Source: Zopfochytrium polystomum
Lineage: Eukaryota > Chytridiomycota > Chytridiomycetes > Chytridiales > Chytridiaceae
Direction of reading: 5' to 3'
Assembly (NCBI GenBank): GCA_025765615.1
Contig: JAIVFJ010000027.1
Location: 248,001 to 312,000 of the forward strand
DNA length: 64,000 nucleotides
A program made the translations under genes and the position numbers. Numbering within the stretch: position 1 is the first letter of the stretch; the number at the start of each line of letters is the position of its first letter. This document shows positions 42,574 to 52,869 of the stretch, one piece after another. The notes beneath the pieces were generated by a model that was not told the origin of the DNA, ran no database searches, and saw only the letters and a list, made by a program, of their open reading frames with translations.

Positions 42574-45114
42574 ATGCAGCAGCCCCCACAGCCCCCACAG
42601 CTGGCGCAATCACAATCGCAGCCACAGCAGCTTTCTGTTGGTGCGATAGCCGCTACTCCCCCTCCCCCGACGCAGTCGCAGCAACAACCGGACACCTCGA
42701 AGAGTACACTTTGGATGGGTGATCTCGAGCCCTGGATGGATGAGAATTATATAAAGCAGCTCTGGTGAGCGTCTGGTCTCCTCTTTTCCCCTCCTTTTGC
42801 TCTGTTTTGTTGATCGTGCAAGGAGGGAGTGGATCGTCAGCTGCCTATATTAGTGGCGTTGTGGGATGTTGTCCGTGCAATCCGTCCGAATGAAGGGTGG
42901 GACAAGGCAAATTGAAAGTGCTCACACTGTCGCCCGCAGGTTCTCACTGGGAGAAAACGTCACCGTTAAAATGATACGCGACAAGAACACCGGGTGAGTT
43001 TGCGAGAGGGCCCGCAAGTAGGTTCGCTAATTCTTGCTACGCAAAACAGGACCAGTGCAGGGTATTGCTTTGTCGACTTCGGAACTCATGCGTCAGCCTT
43101 GAAGCAGCTCGCGAACGTTCAAGGGTACGTGATCCCCGGTACGAACCGCATTTTCAAGCTGAACTGGGCCAGCGGAGGTGGCCTTGTTGACCGCAAGGAC
43201 GCTGGCCCGGAATTTTCTCTTTTCGTTGGCGATTTGGGCCAGGAGGTCAATGACCAGTTGCTAATGGTTCGTGCATAACACCGTTTTAACATATTAACAA
43301 TGTTCATTTTGTTTCGTGCTGCTAATATTTTCAACAGGCCACGTTCCAAACACATTACGAGTCCTGCAAAGCCGCGAAAGTTGTGACAGACCCTATGACA
43401 GGCATGTCTCGAGGTTATGGGTTCGTTCGCTTTAGCACGGAGCTTGACCAGCAGAGAGCGATGACCGAGATGCAGGGACAATTCTGTGGCAGCCGTCCCA
43501 TGCGCATATCGACTGCAACTCCAAAAAACCGGAGTGGGATTGCTACCATAGGGATGGTCGGTGGCCTGAATTCGACACTGCCTGGTGGACAAGTAGGGTC
43601 CGCTGTGTCTTTGGGGTCTCACCACCAAATGACAGCTGCAGCCGCGGGCTACTATGGTGTACCGCTGCAGCATGGCGTAAACGGCTCCAACTCTAACACC
43701 GGTACGGGAGGAGGAAGCGGCCCCGGAAACGGCCTTCTTCCAAATGGTAGTTCTGGATTGGGAATGGGCATGGGCATGGGCATGGGAGCTGGAATGGGAA
43801 TGGGAATGGGGATGGGAACCGGGATGGGCATGGGTATGAACATGGGAATGGGAATGGGCATGGGAGGGCTTGGAGGCGGCAATGTTGGGCTTGGTGGCGG
43901 AGGAGGATTGGGACCGATGGGCGGAACAGCAGGTCAGCAGTACAACCCTTATGCCGATCCCAACAACACTACTGTGTTTATTGGTGGACTATCGCCGTCA
44001 GTTGGGGACGATGAACTGCGCAGGTAATTCAGCGCATACGTCGGTTACTTGTTTGTTCGCGGACGCTGTCGAACCCTTTCTTACCCCTCCATTCCGCCAG
44101 CCACTTTTCCCAATTTGGGGAAATCGTTTACACGAAAATTCCGCCTGGCAAGGGGTGCGGATTCGTGCAGTATTCCCACCGTCACAGCGCGGAAATCGCT
44201 ATACAGCAAATGAACAACGCATTGATTGGTATGCCACGACATTTCCTTGATGTCATTCTTCTGGTTTGTTTGACGCTCCTCCTCCGACGCATGTCCCTTT
44301 TCACATTAAGGTGGATCCCGTGTCCGATTGTCTTGGGGAAAGTCTCAAGCGGCATTGAAAGGTGAGCGCTTGTGGTGAGGGTGAAACTGAGGCATCACTC
44401 CACAAGGCTCAATTTAATTCTTTTGCTTAATCAAATTAAACCCCTCCATTTGTTCGCCTTCCTGTCTTACCGCTCACTTTCCAAGTCTTTCCGTTTTCTT
44501 GACACATCAATCCGGCGTGCCCTGACGCCCCGCTTCCCCTCTTGTGTGCGTTTAACTCATGGCCTTTGCTGAGCGCTTTTTTCTCGTATGAAGAAGAACA
44601 CCTCTATTTATGTAATTGCACTGTGGTTGAGGTGACTTCTCTTGGCATTTGTTTTTTTCGGGCGTTCTGTCGTGTTCTGTTTCCCTTGCTTTGGCTCTTG
44701 CCCTTCACTGCACAGTTTCAATTACTCCCGCCCAGCAAGCCCTTCCTTTTTAACGCCATTGTTGGAGACCCCCTTTGCCTATTTACTCTTTCTTCACAAA
44801 AACGCCACCCCCAAACCTGATGAATGTCCGCTCTTCCGTGAAGGATTATTTTTACTCGATTGATGTTCACCTCCAACCATTTCCTCCTCGTTTTTATCTG
44901 CAAATACACCCTGGCCCCCTTACTTTCTGAAAGTGACGTACCCATAGAGGATTTAGCTTTATACCCCTACTTACTCCAGCCCCCACCACCATCTTTTACA
45001 CTTATTTCTTCACTTAAGCGAGGAACGACTCCACAATTGCTTGCCATACTGACCAAATATCTTCCTTCTACCCTTCACCCCATCCGGCTACCCACGACCA
45101 CGCAATTGAAAAAC

Positions 45115-45153
<39 letters not shown>

Positions 45154-45485
45154 GACTAAAAGGCCCCACTTCCTACGGCCGCAACTCCAACTTTGACTCG
45201 TTACCGCCCTCCCCGATGCCACAGCCGCACCTCTCGCATTCTCCCATGATCGACCCCACCACCGCCCCGTCCCCGTACCCTGCGCAACAACAGCACCCGT
45301 ACGCGCCGCCAACCGCCTCGTTTGTGCCGCTCCACGGCGGTAACCCGCTCTTGAGCACCCCCGCCGAGTTCGCGCAGTCGCTGGACGGCGGCGTACCGGC
45401 GACTGCCGCCGGCGGCGCGTTCGAGGACGCGGAGGGGACTGGGTGGCGGACGAGCGCGAACGGTGGTGGCGCTGAGGGACTCTGA
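42574..45485 (+). CDS. Nam8/Ngr1/TIA-1-like RNA-binding protein with three RRMs
   Basis: Seven exons: 42574-42764, 42940-42993, 43050-43266, 43338-44023, 44101-44228, 44311-44361, 45163-45485; 549 residues. After a Gln/Pro-rich start come RRM1 (STLWMGDLEPWMDENYIKQL; GYCFVDF), RRM2 (FSLFVGDLGQEVNDQLL; GYGFVRF) and RRM3 (TTVFIGGLSPSVGDDELRR; GCGFVQY; VRLSWGKSQAALK). The three-RRM layout with the WMGDLE opening and SWGKSQ close is that of fungal Nam8/Ngr1/Csx1 and related proteins. These act in U1-snRNP-assisted splicing or mRNA stability. The RRM2-RRM3 linker contains a long Gly-Met repeat. The last intron is about 800 bp, unusually long, and carries a 37-A tract just before its acceptor. The C-terminal exon is Pro/Ser-rich. 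All phases agree. Confidence 0.9.
45116..45152 (+). repeat. A37 homopolymer in the last intron of the Nam8-like gene
   Basis: Thirty-seven consecutive adenines end ten bases before the proposed acceptor (CGACTAAAAG). A pyrimidine tract would normally be expected there. The length may be uncertain because homopolymers are prone to sequencing error. Confidence 0.95.
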
Positions 45486-46340
45486 CTGTCTGTTTCGTTG
45501 TGGTGGTGCTCGAGTGTTTTCTTTTCTCCTCCGTTTGTTAAGTGGGTGGGTTGCTTTCTTCGGTCGTTCGCCAAAACTTTTTTTTACTTTGTCGTCGTTG
45601 CCATCCTTTTTTTTCTTTTTCTTTTTTCCCCTTTTCGTTTCTGCTTGTTTGTTCTTAATCCCAGTCTCGTCCTTCCACTTCTTCAATTTGCCCCTTCTCC
45701 ATATTGAAGTATCCGCGCCTTCAACTCACTGCACCCATTTTTCCAATTTTTGCAACCCTTTCCCAGTAGTCTCGTCTAATTGCTCCATTTGGTGTTGCCC
45801 GGATTAGTCGACGTTCTCCCTTCGCCCCCTTTCCCTTCTAATCGTGCTCAACTGCTGTCCCGCCCCCGTTGCATTTTTTTCTTCCTTCAATGTCCGCCTT
45901 CCTGCTTCCCCTTGGCAGGAAAACCCCCCGCCTGTCAACTGTGTTCAGTTACCGTCGGCTCGTGCTCCTTCAGATTCGCCGTTTCCTTTATTTTATTCTG
46001 CATGTACTCACCTTCGTTTGCTGAAGACAATTTTTTGAACAGAAAGAGGAAGAATAAATGCCGGACCTGTCGTTGCAGTGTGAGTCTGACGTTATCGAAA
46101 GTGGAAATGCATCGTCCTGGGAGATCTGTTTAAAAGAATATCGCCCCTGGTGGGAGTGGAGTTGCACATATCACGACCATTGCAGGAAACCTTTTATCAT
46201 GCGAGAACATCGATATGGGAAAGTGATACAGTCTGGTTTCAAAAATTACACCAAAAGAACGACAAGGAAAAATGGCTGAGAAATGCCAGCGGTAGATCCC
46301 AAACTCATAAATAAAGACACTAAGGGTTTCTCGCAACAAT
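45486..46340. other. Convergent 3-prime region
   Basis: Lies between the stop codons of the Nam8-like gene (+) and regulator E (-). It is strongly pyrimidine-rich on the plus strand. An AATAAA at 46053-46058 could serve the Nam8-like transcript, though it is far from the stop. No gene seen. Confidence 0.4.
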
Positions 46341-49300
46341 TCAGAATAAGGTGGTATCCGTCGACAACAACCAGTCCAGCAACGTGTTTGCCTCTTCTGC
46401 CTGCGCAAACGCGGATCCAGCGGACTTGCCCATCGGATCCTCAATACCGTCGTAGGCCCTTTCTGCCTCGGCGGCTGCAGAGAAAAGGTCGGGCGCGAAG
46501 AGTGACCCGCCGTCTCCCACATCCGCGCTGCCAGCGAGACCGACGAATCCTGCACCACCTCGTCCTCCGCTTCCCAAAGAGCCTTGCAGCTGTTGCTGTC
46601 CACCAATGCTTCCCATACTCCACGCGTCGCCCGTCGCAAACCACCCGCCCGTCTGCTGGGGCCCGGAAACGATATCGAAGCCTTCGAACGTGGTTTCAAG
46701 AGACGTCGAAGATGAAAGCCATGGCGCCAAGTCCGTTTGGAAAAGAGACACTGGTGAAACGTTACTGCCTCCAACGTCTTTGAGGCTGCGGACGCTTTCG
46801 GCGACAGTGATATTTCGAAGGACGCCGGCTGCCTCCAGCCGTGCGGTCACCGCCGTGCCGATTGTCCGATTGAGTGATTTAGGAGGACTAGGTGCTGGGG
46901 TGAGGGTTTGACCAATTTCTCGAGCGGTAAATAATAGCCGGACATTCTCGCGCATCGAATTCCGGAACACCTCGAAGAGGCGATCTGGAGAAAATTGTGA
47001 ATTTGACCTATTCGTGGACGCAGCGTCTTGTCCGGAATTCGAACCGGCCGCAGCGTTCACTTCGGACTCTCCATTGTGAAATGGAGCAGCAGCGGCTGTC
47101 ATTGCGCGAGTGAACTCCCCAGTAAGCGCACTCATATTCTGATCAATCTTGTCGAAAAAATCCCAGTCCCCAGCTCGGGCCTTGAGCGTGAAAGTGTAAA
47201 AAAACTTGGCAAGCTTACGATTGGAGCTGATCGAATGCATAAAAAGGAGGTATGCGTCCAAGCACTTGCTTGGGGGCTGGCGTATCAAAGATGCTGGTCC
47301 AGCAAGTTTTCGCCTTCCACCTTCATCAACATCATCAGACGACAAAACGCTGGCAAAAATAATGTGAATGACGAGTAACGTCATGGCACCTTGCACGCAA
47401 AAGCAAAACGTGAAATGGGGTAATCGGTGCAGGAATGCATTGGTCCGATTCAATAGCGCCAGAAGATTTGCTATGGCCTCCGCGGAAGCAACTCCCATGT
47501 TGAATGCTTCCTCGTTCTCGGAATGGAGGGACGTGATATTCGCAGCATGATCCGCTGTTGGAGACAACGAAGGCGTCGCCATAGTTGGGCCAGAGGTACC
47601 AGTAGCTAGATTGCGAAGAAACAAGAGCGACTTTCTCCGCATCAACAGGCATATACATCCGTGGTACGCAAAGTAGAGATCCATAAGAAACTGCCACCGA
47701 TATGGCTCTTCCTCCATTGTCTCGTAGATACTATCCTCCGACGAAATGTCCCAGAAAGACGAAGGAACGATGTTCCACCAACGGACGAGTTCACCCTCCA
47801 ACTGCTTCTCCATATTGCGGCGCTCTTGACTGTCGTCTAGAGAACCATTTTCTGCGGGCAGGGAAACGAGGAGGATTCGGCTGAAAATTTCCATCAGCTT
47901 GACTTGCCAATTGAGTGGGTTATCATTGATTGAGGACCCAATTTCGTAAAGATGCCGAAGCGAGTCAGGTTGTTTGCAGCTCGACCAAATTCGTTCAGAG
48001 CAGACTGGCTTCACCGAACTAATACCCCTTGTCCAGGACGGCCGATTAAATATTAGGGTTGTGAGCACTAGAGAAAGAGGTTAGAGATCATATCGACTCA
48101 TAGGGATCATAATCGGGCACTAACTATTGTCGCCAAGGAAGAAGTACCACCAGCACCTCCTGCGTGTTTCCTTTTCCACCCAACTCATTTCAGAACTTTC
48201 GGGGAGGTAGTCCGGATCAATGTTTAATCGAAGGTAAAGAGCCTTTGCGTGGAACACAGATTAATACCGCGTGACTATCGCAGCATCATTGCTCACAAGA
48301 TTCTTTCCGGCTTCGGAGTTTATCATTGACGGCGTTTTTTCGCCCATGACTTTGCAAAATATAAGTTTCACAGCGCAACTGCCAAAACGCAACTCACAGC
48401 TTGACGTTGCGGGAAGGATCATCAAAGCCTGCAGGCACTCGATCCGGGGATCCCGAAGCGCCGAGTTAATGCCTTGAACAGCTCGATGCATGTACCATTG
48501 AATTTCGTCATCGGCAAGGACCGAGTGAGGTGGGGCAAGCGCTCCAGCTGCACATACGGCATATCTGTCCCATGCAACACGAAGCTTCAGACCACGGACG
48601 ACAGATAACAGACTCGTGCTGACTGCACCTTAGAAAAGACGGCATTGTCTTGTGACTTCGCAAGTACGTCCTTTTATGTATAAAACCGCAAGTTGCGGGC
48701 TTCTGCGCGAAGAAGTTCTCAATCAGAACGAGCTCTTCGCCTTCGGGCGCATGCGGCCGGAGCTGAAAAGGCCGTTCTTCAATGCTTGACGGCGAGTTGG
48801 ATATTCCATCCAAAAGTGGGCTCTCAACGACCGAGGGAGTCAGGCTTTGGAAAAGCTGCTGGGGGTTTGCGGCGCCGGCGCTATCCCCACTGATCGAGTC
48901 GAAACTTCCACAATGGTTCAAACCGGTTTCAGCAAGAGAATCAGCAAGCTTCGGCTTTTTGACCTGCCCGGTCCCTTTGGTCTTCTTTTCCATGTCGTAT
49001 TCCTCCCTGGTGACGGTGCCGACGTAGACGCAGTGAAAGAACTTTGAGGTGCAGAAGGAGCAGGACGGCCGGACACTGTCACACTTTAGTTTCCGTCGGC
49101 GGCACATCTCGCACGACCTGTGGGATGAAGCCATTGGCGTTACAAACAAAAAGACGGCAGCCGACAGGACATTTTGCAGTGGTGTTTACCATCGTCGCTT
49201 CAGGCCGTTAAGGTACGACGGCGGAAGATCTGGTGGCACGCTGCCAATGCTGCCACGAGAGGAGGAGGCGCCACGGGAACTACGATCTGCAGACGGCGTA

Positions 49301-49476
49301 GGTATCGAAGCGGACGATCGGGGTAAGATTCTTCCCGGAACAGACGTCGCTGCGCTGCCCCTCCCGTTTGATCCTGTGGTGGCGCCACTTGTGGTGGTAG
49401 TGGTGGTCGTGGTGGCAGTGGTGATGCTGCTGCTGGTCGAGGAAGGAGGGGCGGTCGACGGGACGACGACGCGCAT
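46341..49476 (-). CDS. Zn(II)2Cys6 transcription factor, paralog E
   Basis: Six exons: 49476-49190, 49117-48629, 48564-48398, 48349-48297, 48242-48125, 48067-46341; 946 residues, the longest paralog. The leader (MRVVVPSTAPP, with Thr and Ser runs) ends NGLKRRW. The zinc cluster is Cys98-Cys125 (SCEMCRRRKLKCDSVRPSC). Then come VYVGTVTREEYDMEKK, FIHKRTYLRSHKTMPSFLR, YAVCAAGA, IECLQALMILPATSS, LNIDPDYLP and TRRRCWWYFFLGD. The last exon has SSVKPVCSERIW, NPLNWQVKLMEIF and GCICLLMRRKSLL, and ends LLDWLLSTDTT. The start was chosen as the first ATG clear of the neighbouring kinase gene, whose stop is at 49691. It lacks the intron that splits the zinc-cluster exon in A, C and D, like paralog B, and its small exon 4 is 53 bp rather than 41-44. 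Confidence 0.88.
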
Positions 49477-49690
49477 GATGACGGGTGGGTGGTGGGGATT
49501 GCTGATCAACGAGTTCCCCGGCGGCAGGGACAGCGAGCGAGCAGGTTTCGGCAATGGGACGTCGCAAGCTTCCCTTCCCTCCGTCGCCCCTCCAACCCTC
49601 CCTTGCGATGTTAACTTTTGAATCGGCCCAAGAGACGTGCTTCGTTTTTTTTTTCCCTTTTTTTGTTTAGGGATTGTAAATTCTGCATTA

Positions 49691-51862
49691 TTAATCCCAC
49701 GCTTCCACCGACCCCTGCAGTTCCCGGAGCCTAGCGGCCAAATCGAGGAACGAAGGTCGGTGTTCCGGAACTCCGCGCCAGCACTCGATGACCATCTCTC
49801 CAAGCTCAATCAAGCTCTCTCTAAGCCGCCGCGCCGCGCCCTCACCCGACAGACCTCCGCTCTGGCTTCCGCTTGCGCCCTCTTGGACCTCCTTTCGCTC
49901 CTCCACGGCCCAGAACGCCTCGACGAGAACGTCTGCGTCCCAGTCCGGGACCCGGCCTTCCACCGTCCGCTTCACCGCATCTGCCGTGCTGAGCGCTGCC
50001 CAGAACGACCCGACGCCGTGGCATGCCTCGTACATCACCACGCCGAAAGAAAAGACATCGGACTTACTCGTGTACGCGTCAACGTCACGCAGCGCCTCGG
50101 GCGCGTACCGACGACACGCGCCACGTAGCACGCGGGACCCGTCCCACAGCGGCTTCGCCTGGGTAAAGTCGGAGACTACCGCCCGAACGCCGCGGCTGCG
50201 GCTTCTACCGTCCAGTTCGGAACCTGGCGCACGGGATAGAAGAATGTTGTCTGTGCTGAGGTCGCGGTGGATCCACGGCGTCCGCGCGTGAGCGTCAGAC
50301 CCGCACGTCTCGTCTTTGTCGGCGTCGTCGTCCTCACACGCAAGCCGTGCAAGCCCGAGAGCGACCTGGCGGAGGACCGAAAGAACATCTCCCAGCCCCA
50401 GCGCAGGCGAAGACTGCAGTACGTCGCTCAAATTGCCCATGTCCGCCAGCTCTAGGACCATGAACGCGTAGTCCCGAGTAACACCAAATCCAATCAATCG
50501 GACGACGTGCGGGCTGCGGCAAGAAGAGAGGGCCAGCACTTCGCGCGAATAAGACTGCAGCGAGCGCTTCAGCTGCCGCGCGTGAAGGTCGTACAGTTTC
50601 ACTGCGACGTCCGCTCCGCTGCTCACTAGGCGCATCCGGTACGCTGGCGCCGCTCGCCCTGCTCCGAGGCGCGTTCCTGCATCGATGGGCCCCTCCAGCT
50701 CCGTGGCAAAGTCAAAAACAGTCGGGCACATCTGAGGGCATGCGTGAAATGGACCGAATATGGGTGGAACCTGACCGTTTATGTTGGCCGGAGAAGAAGA
50801 GGCTGGATCGGGGCCCATTAGCCAAAATAGAAAGTCAAGAGCGTTGCTTGATGTAAGACTCTCCTTGTGGGACATGAGGGCCAGGTAGAGAGGTGATGGC
50901 TTTGATGTTTTCGCTCCGGTGACGGATTCGCCCGCTTCTTCGCCTTTACTACTTGGGCCATCACCCGGCTCAGCACCCAGAGTCCGTTTCGGCGGCAACC
51001 AATTTTGTTCCGCCATCGCTTCCAACAAGGCCGGAACAGCAGCGGGGTCCACCATGCCATCGACACTCTGCCCAAGCAGTAGCCTGGACCGCACCGTCGT
51101 GGAGCTGAGCCCATCCGCCTGCGGCACAACGACTCGAGTAACATGAGGTGGGCAGCTCTGAAGCTCGTCCGCGCTTTTTCCAACGACGACGAAATCCGCC
51201 GAAGGAGACTTCATTCGCGACAGCGCGTCGGCTCCGCCAATGGAAACGACACGCAAGCGCGGCGGCGGCCCCGCATTTTGGACGTCCCTGGCGTTCTTCA
51301 CTGCCGCATCAAACGCACAGTGCGCCATCGTTCGCACCCGCGCATTCGCCCCCGCTGCGTATCCGTTCCGAGTAGCTTGCCACGGGTCGAAAGCGAGCCA
51401 GGCGCTGTAGCGATCGCTTGTGGCGGCTGCGAGCGGATCCGGGAGGTGGGTATAAAACTCCTCGGGGGCGTGGGAGTCGCGGATGATGGACGAGATGACT
51501 TTGAAGCGAACCTGTGACGGAGCAAAGATGGCGTGCGGGCTGAAGTTTGGCGCTCTGGATTTGTGCGGCAGCTTCGCCAAGGCCTCGTCCACGACGGCGC
51601 CCAGCTTCTGGTGTGCTCTCTTGTCTGAGACGGGGGTGAGGTAGGCGCCGGCGACATGGGCGCCTTCTGCTGTGGCGAAGTGACGGCGGACGCCCGCGAC
51701 CACGCGTAGGTGGTTGAGATGGAGTGGAGCGAAAGTGCCGTTGAAAATAAGGACTACGTTCAGAGTGCCAGGAGAGAGGTCGAACGACAGGTGGGAGGTT
51801 GGGAACGGAACCCCATCGTCGCCGTGGACGGCCTTGGGCGTGTCGCGGGCACGACCTGCCAT
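49691..51862 (-). CDS. NMNAT-like nucleotidyltransferase fused to a protein kinase
   Basis: A single intronless frame of 723 residues. The N-terminal half looks like an HxGH-superfamily adenylyltransferase: LNVVLIFNGTFAPLHLNHLR (G42-x-F44-x-P46-x-H48-x-x-H51) and a late SSTTVRSRL (residues 253-261), the ISTxxR-type phosphate-binding motif. Together these resemble NMN adenylyltransferase, which makes NAD. From about residue 390 a kinase domain follows: LGAGRAAPA loop, AVKLY (Lys422), HRDLSTDN (Asp534, Asn539), SDFTQAK in place of DFG (565-567), APE (587-589) and SDVFSFGVVMYE. Catalytic Lys and both Asp are kept, but the Gly of DFG is Thr. The type resembles TKL/receptor-like kinases. GC content is higher than in neighbouring genes and there are no introns, which could suggest transfer or retroposition. 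Confidence 0.85.
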   Translation of the reverse strand: MAGRARDTPKAVHGDDGVPFPTSHLSFDLSPGTLNVVLIFNGTFAPLHLNHLRVVAGVRRHFATAEGAHVAGAYLTPVSDKRAHQKLGAVVDEALAKLPHKSRAPNFSPHAIFAPSQVRFKVISSIIRDSHAPEEFYTHLPDPLAAATSDRYSAWLAFDPWQATRNGYAAGANARVRTMAHCAFDAAVKNARDVQNAGPPPRLRVVSIGGADALSRMKSPSADFVVVGKSADELQSCPPHVTRVVVPQADGLSSTTVRSRLLLGQSVDGMVDPAAVPALLEAMAEQNWLPPKRTLGAEPGDGPSSKGEEAGESVTGAKTSKPSPLYLALMSHKESLTSSNALDFLFWLMGPDPASSSPANINGQVPPIFGPFHACPQMCPTVFDFATELEGPIDAGTRLGAGRAAPAYRMRLVSSGADVAVKLYDLHARQLKRSLQSYSREVLALSSCRSPHVVRLIGFGVTRDYAFMVLELADMGNLSDVLQSSPALGLGDVLSVLRQVALGLARLACEDDDADKDETCGSDAHARTPWIHRDLSTDNILLSRAPGSELDGRSRSRGVRAVVSDFTQAKPLWDGSRVLRGACRRYAPEALRDVDAYTSKSDVFSFGVVMYEACHGVGSFWAALSTADAVKRTVEGRVPDWDADVLVEAFWAVEERKEVQEGASGSQSGGLSGEGAARRLRESLIELGEMVIECWRGVPEHRPSFLDLAARLRELQGSVEAWD

Positions 51863-52049
51863 TTATCGGAGTGTCTTGCAGTCGTGGTGATTGGCAGTTG
51901 CTGCCATGGGGCACCATGTATATATTGGTACAATTTGGGCTTGCCCTCCTATAACTTCACCACAAGTTGCTCAACCACAGTCTCCATCCATCCAACTTGC
52001 CCATCAGCGGCTGCAGCAATCGTATATTTAAATGCTTGTGATCGATAAT

Positions 52050-52420
52050 AGGCGGGCGAACAAACGAGAGTTGGTCACAGGAAAGAGATGCCAAAGGCTT
52101 TAGAAACGATGATGGCGAGCCGGAACGTCGCCTTTCGACCAAAGATGTCCGCCAGCTGCCCGTACAGAGGAATTAGAGATTAGAAGTGACCAAGTACCCA
52201 GCCGACACCCAAGCAACTTGTCTCGGCAGCAAAGGCAGTGGCGATGGCTTGCAAAGCGTTCGAAACGATCGTCTAAAGGCATGATTCCGTGGAAAGCGGT
52301 TAAAACGAATAGTGCAAGGGAAAGCAGAGTGGACAGACCAACCTGGTCAAGCGCGGCAGTGAATATGGCAATGTTCAATCCCAGCACAGGAGGTATAAAG
52401 GGTGGCACTCAGCCGAAGCC
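52050..52420 (-). pseudogene. MFS drug-transporter (DHA2-type) N-terminal relic
   Basis: On the minus strand, NIAIFTAALDQ joins across a plausible intron to TIVSNALQAIATAFAAE. Then come VGWVLG, a frame break, and SLIPLYGQLADIFGRK. This is the first third of a major-facilitator multidrug transporter: TM1 with A-L-D-Q-T-I-V, then the conserved P-L-Y-G-Q-L-x-D-x-F-G-R-K loop between TM2 and TM3. A stop and frameshift fall in the TM2 region, and sequence after AIIVSKAFGI is lost. It sits at the edge of the second transposon block and is a dead fragment. Confidence 0.7.
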
Positions 52421-52869
52421 TTTCGCCCTCGCACGGACCCGCACACCCGCAATGCCACCCCTTGGGTACGGCGACAGAGTCGCGGGTACCGCCACGCAGG
52501 ACGGTAGCTTCATGCGATTCACGCACCTACTGGGTTACGTGGACCTTGACGATTGTGTAGGGTGGAGGCATTCAAAACGAGTACTATGCATTTTATTTAG
52601 CGAAAGAAAGGCGCAGCAGCTGCACACATTTGGCTTGCACCCCACTGCAGGGACAGGCATCAAGACAGCCAGAAAGAACTATTCTGGTCGGAACAAGAGG
52701 ATCTCGCACGTTACGCATTCCCGCTTCTTTATCCTGCGGAAGTGGCGGCACTCACAATTTAATATTGAGCAGAACAAAGCTTAAAGAAGTGGAAGTAAAA
52801 TTTCAGCTTGAGGATCAATAGCCTACTAACTTCATCTCCACCCAAAAATTCTGGCAATATTTGGGACTT
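52421..52869. other. Spacer between MFS relic and repeat A
   Basis: Contains no frame resembling a protein family and no repeat shared with the rest of the window. It may belong to the lost upstream part of the transporter gene. Confidence 0.35.

Noticed and set aside
49476..49809. Longer N-terminus for regulator E (open to 49809)
   Set aside because: It would overlap the 3-prime end of the kinase gene on the same strand and adds basic sequence unlike the leaders of the other paralogs.
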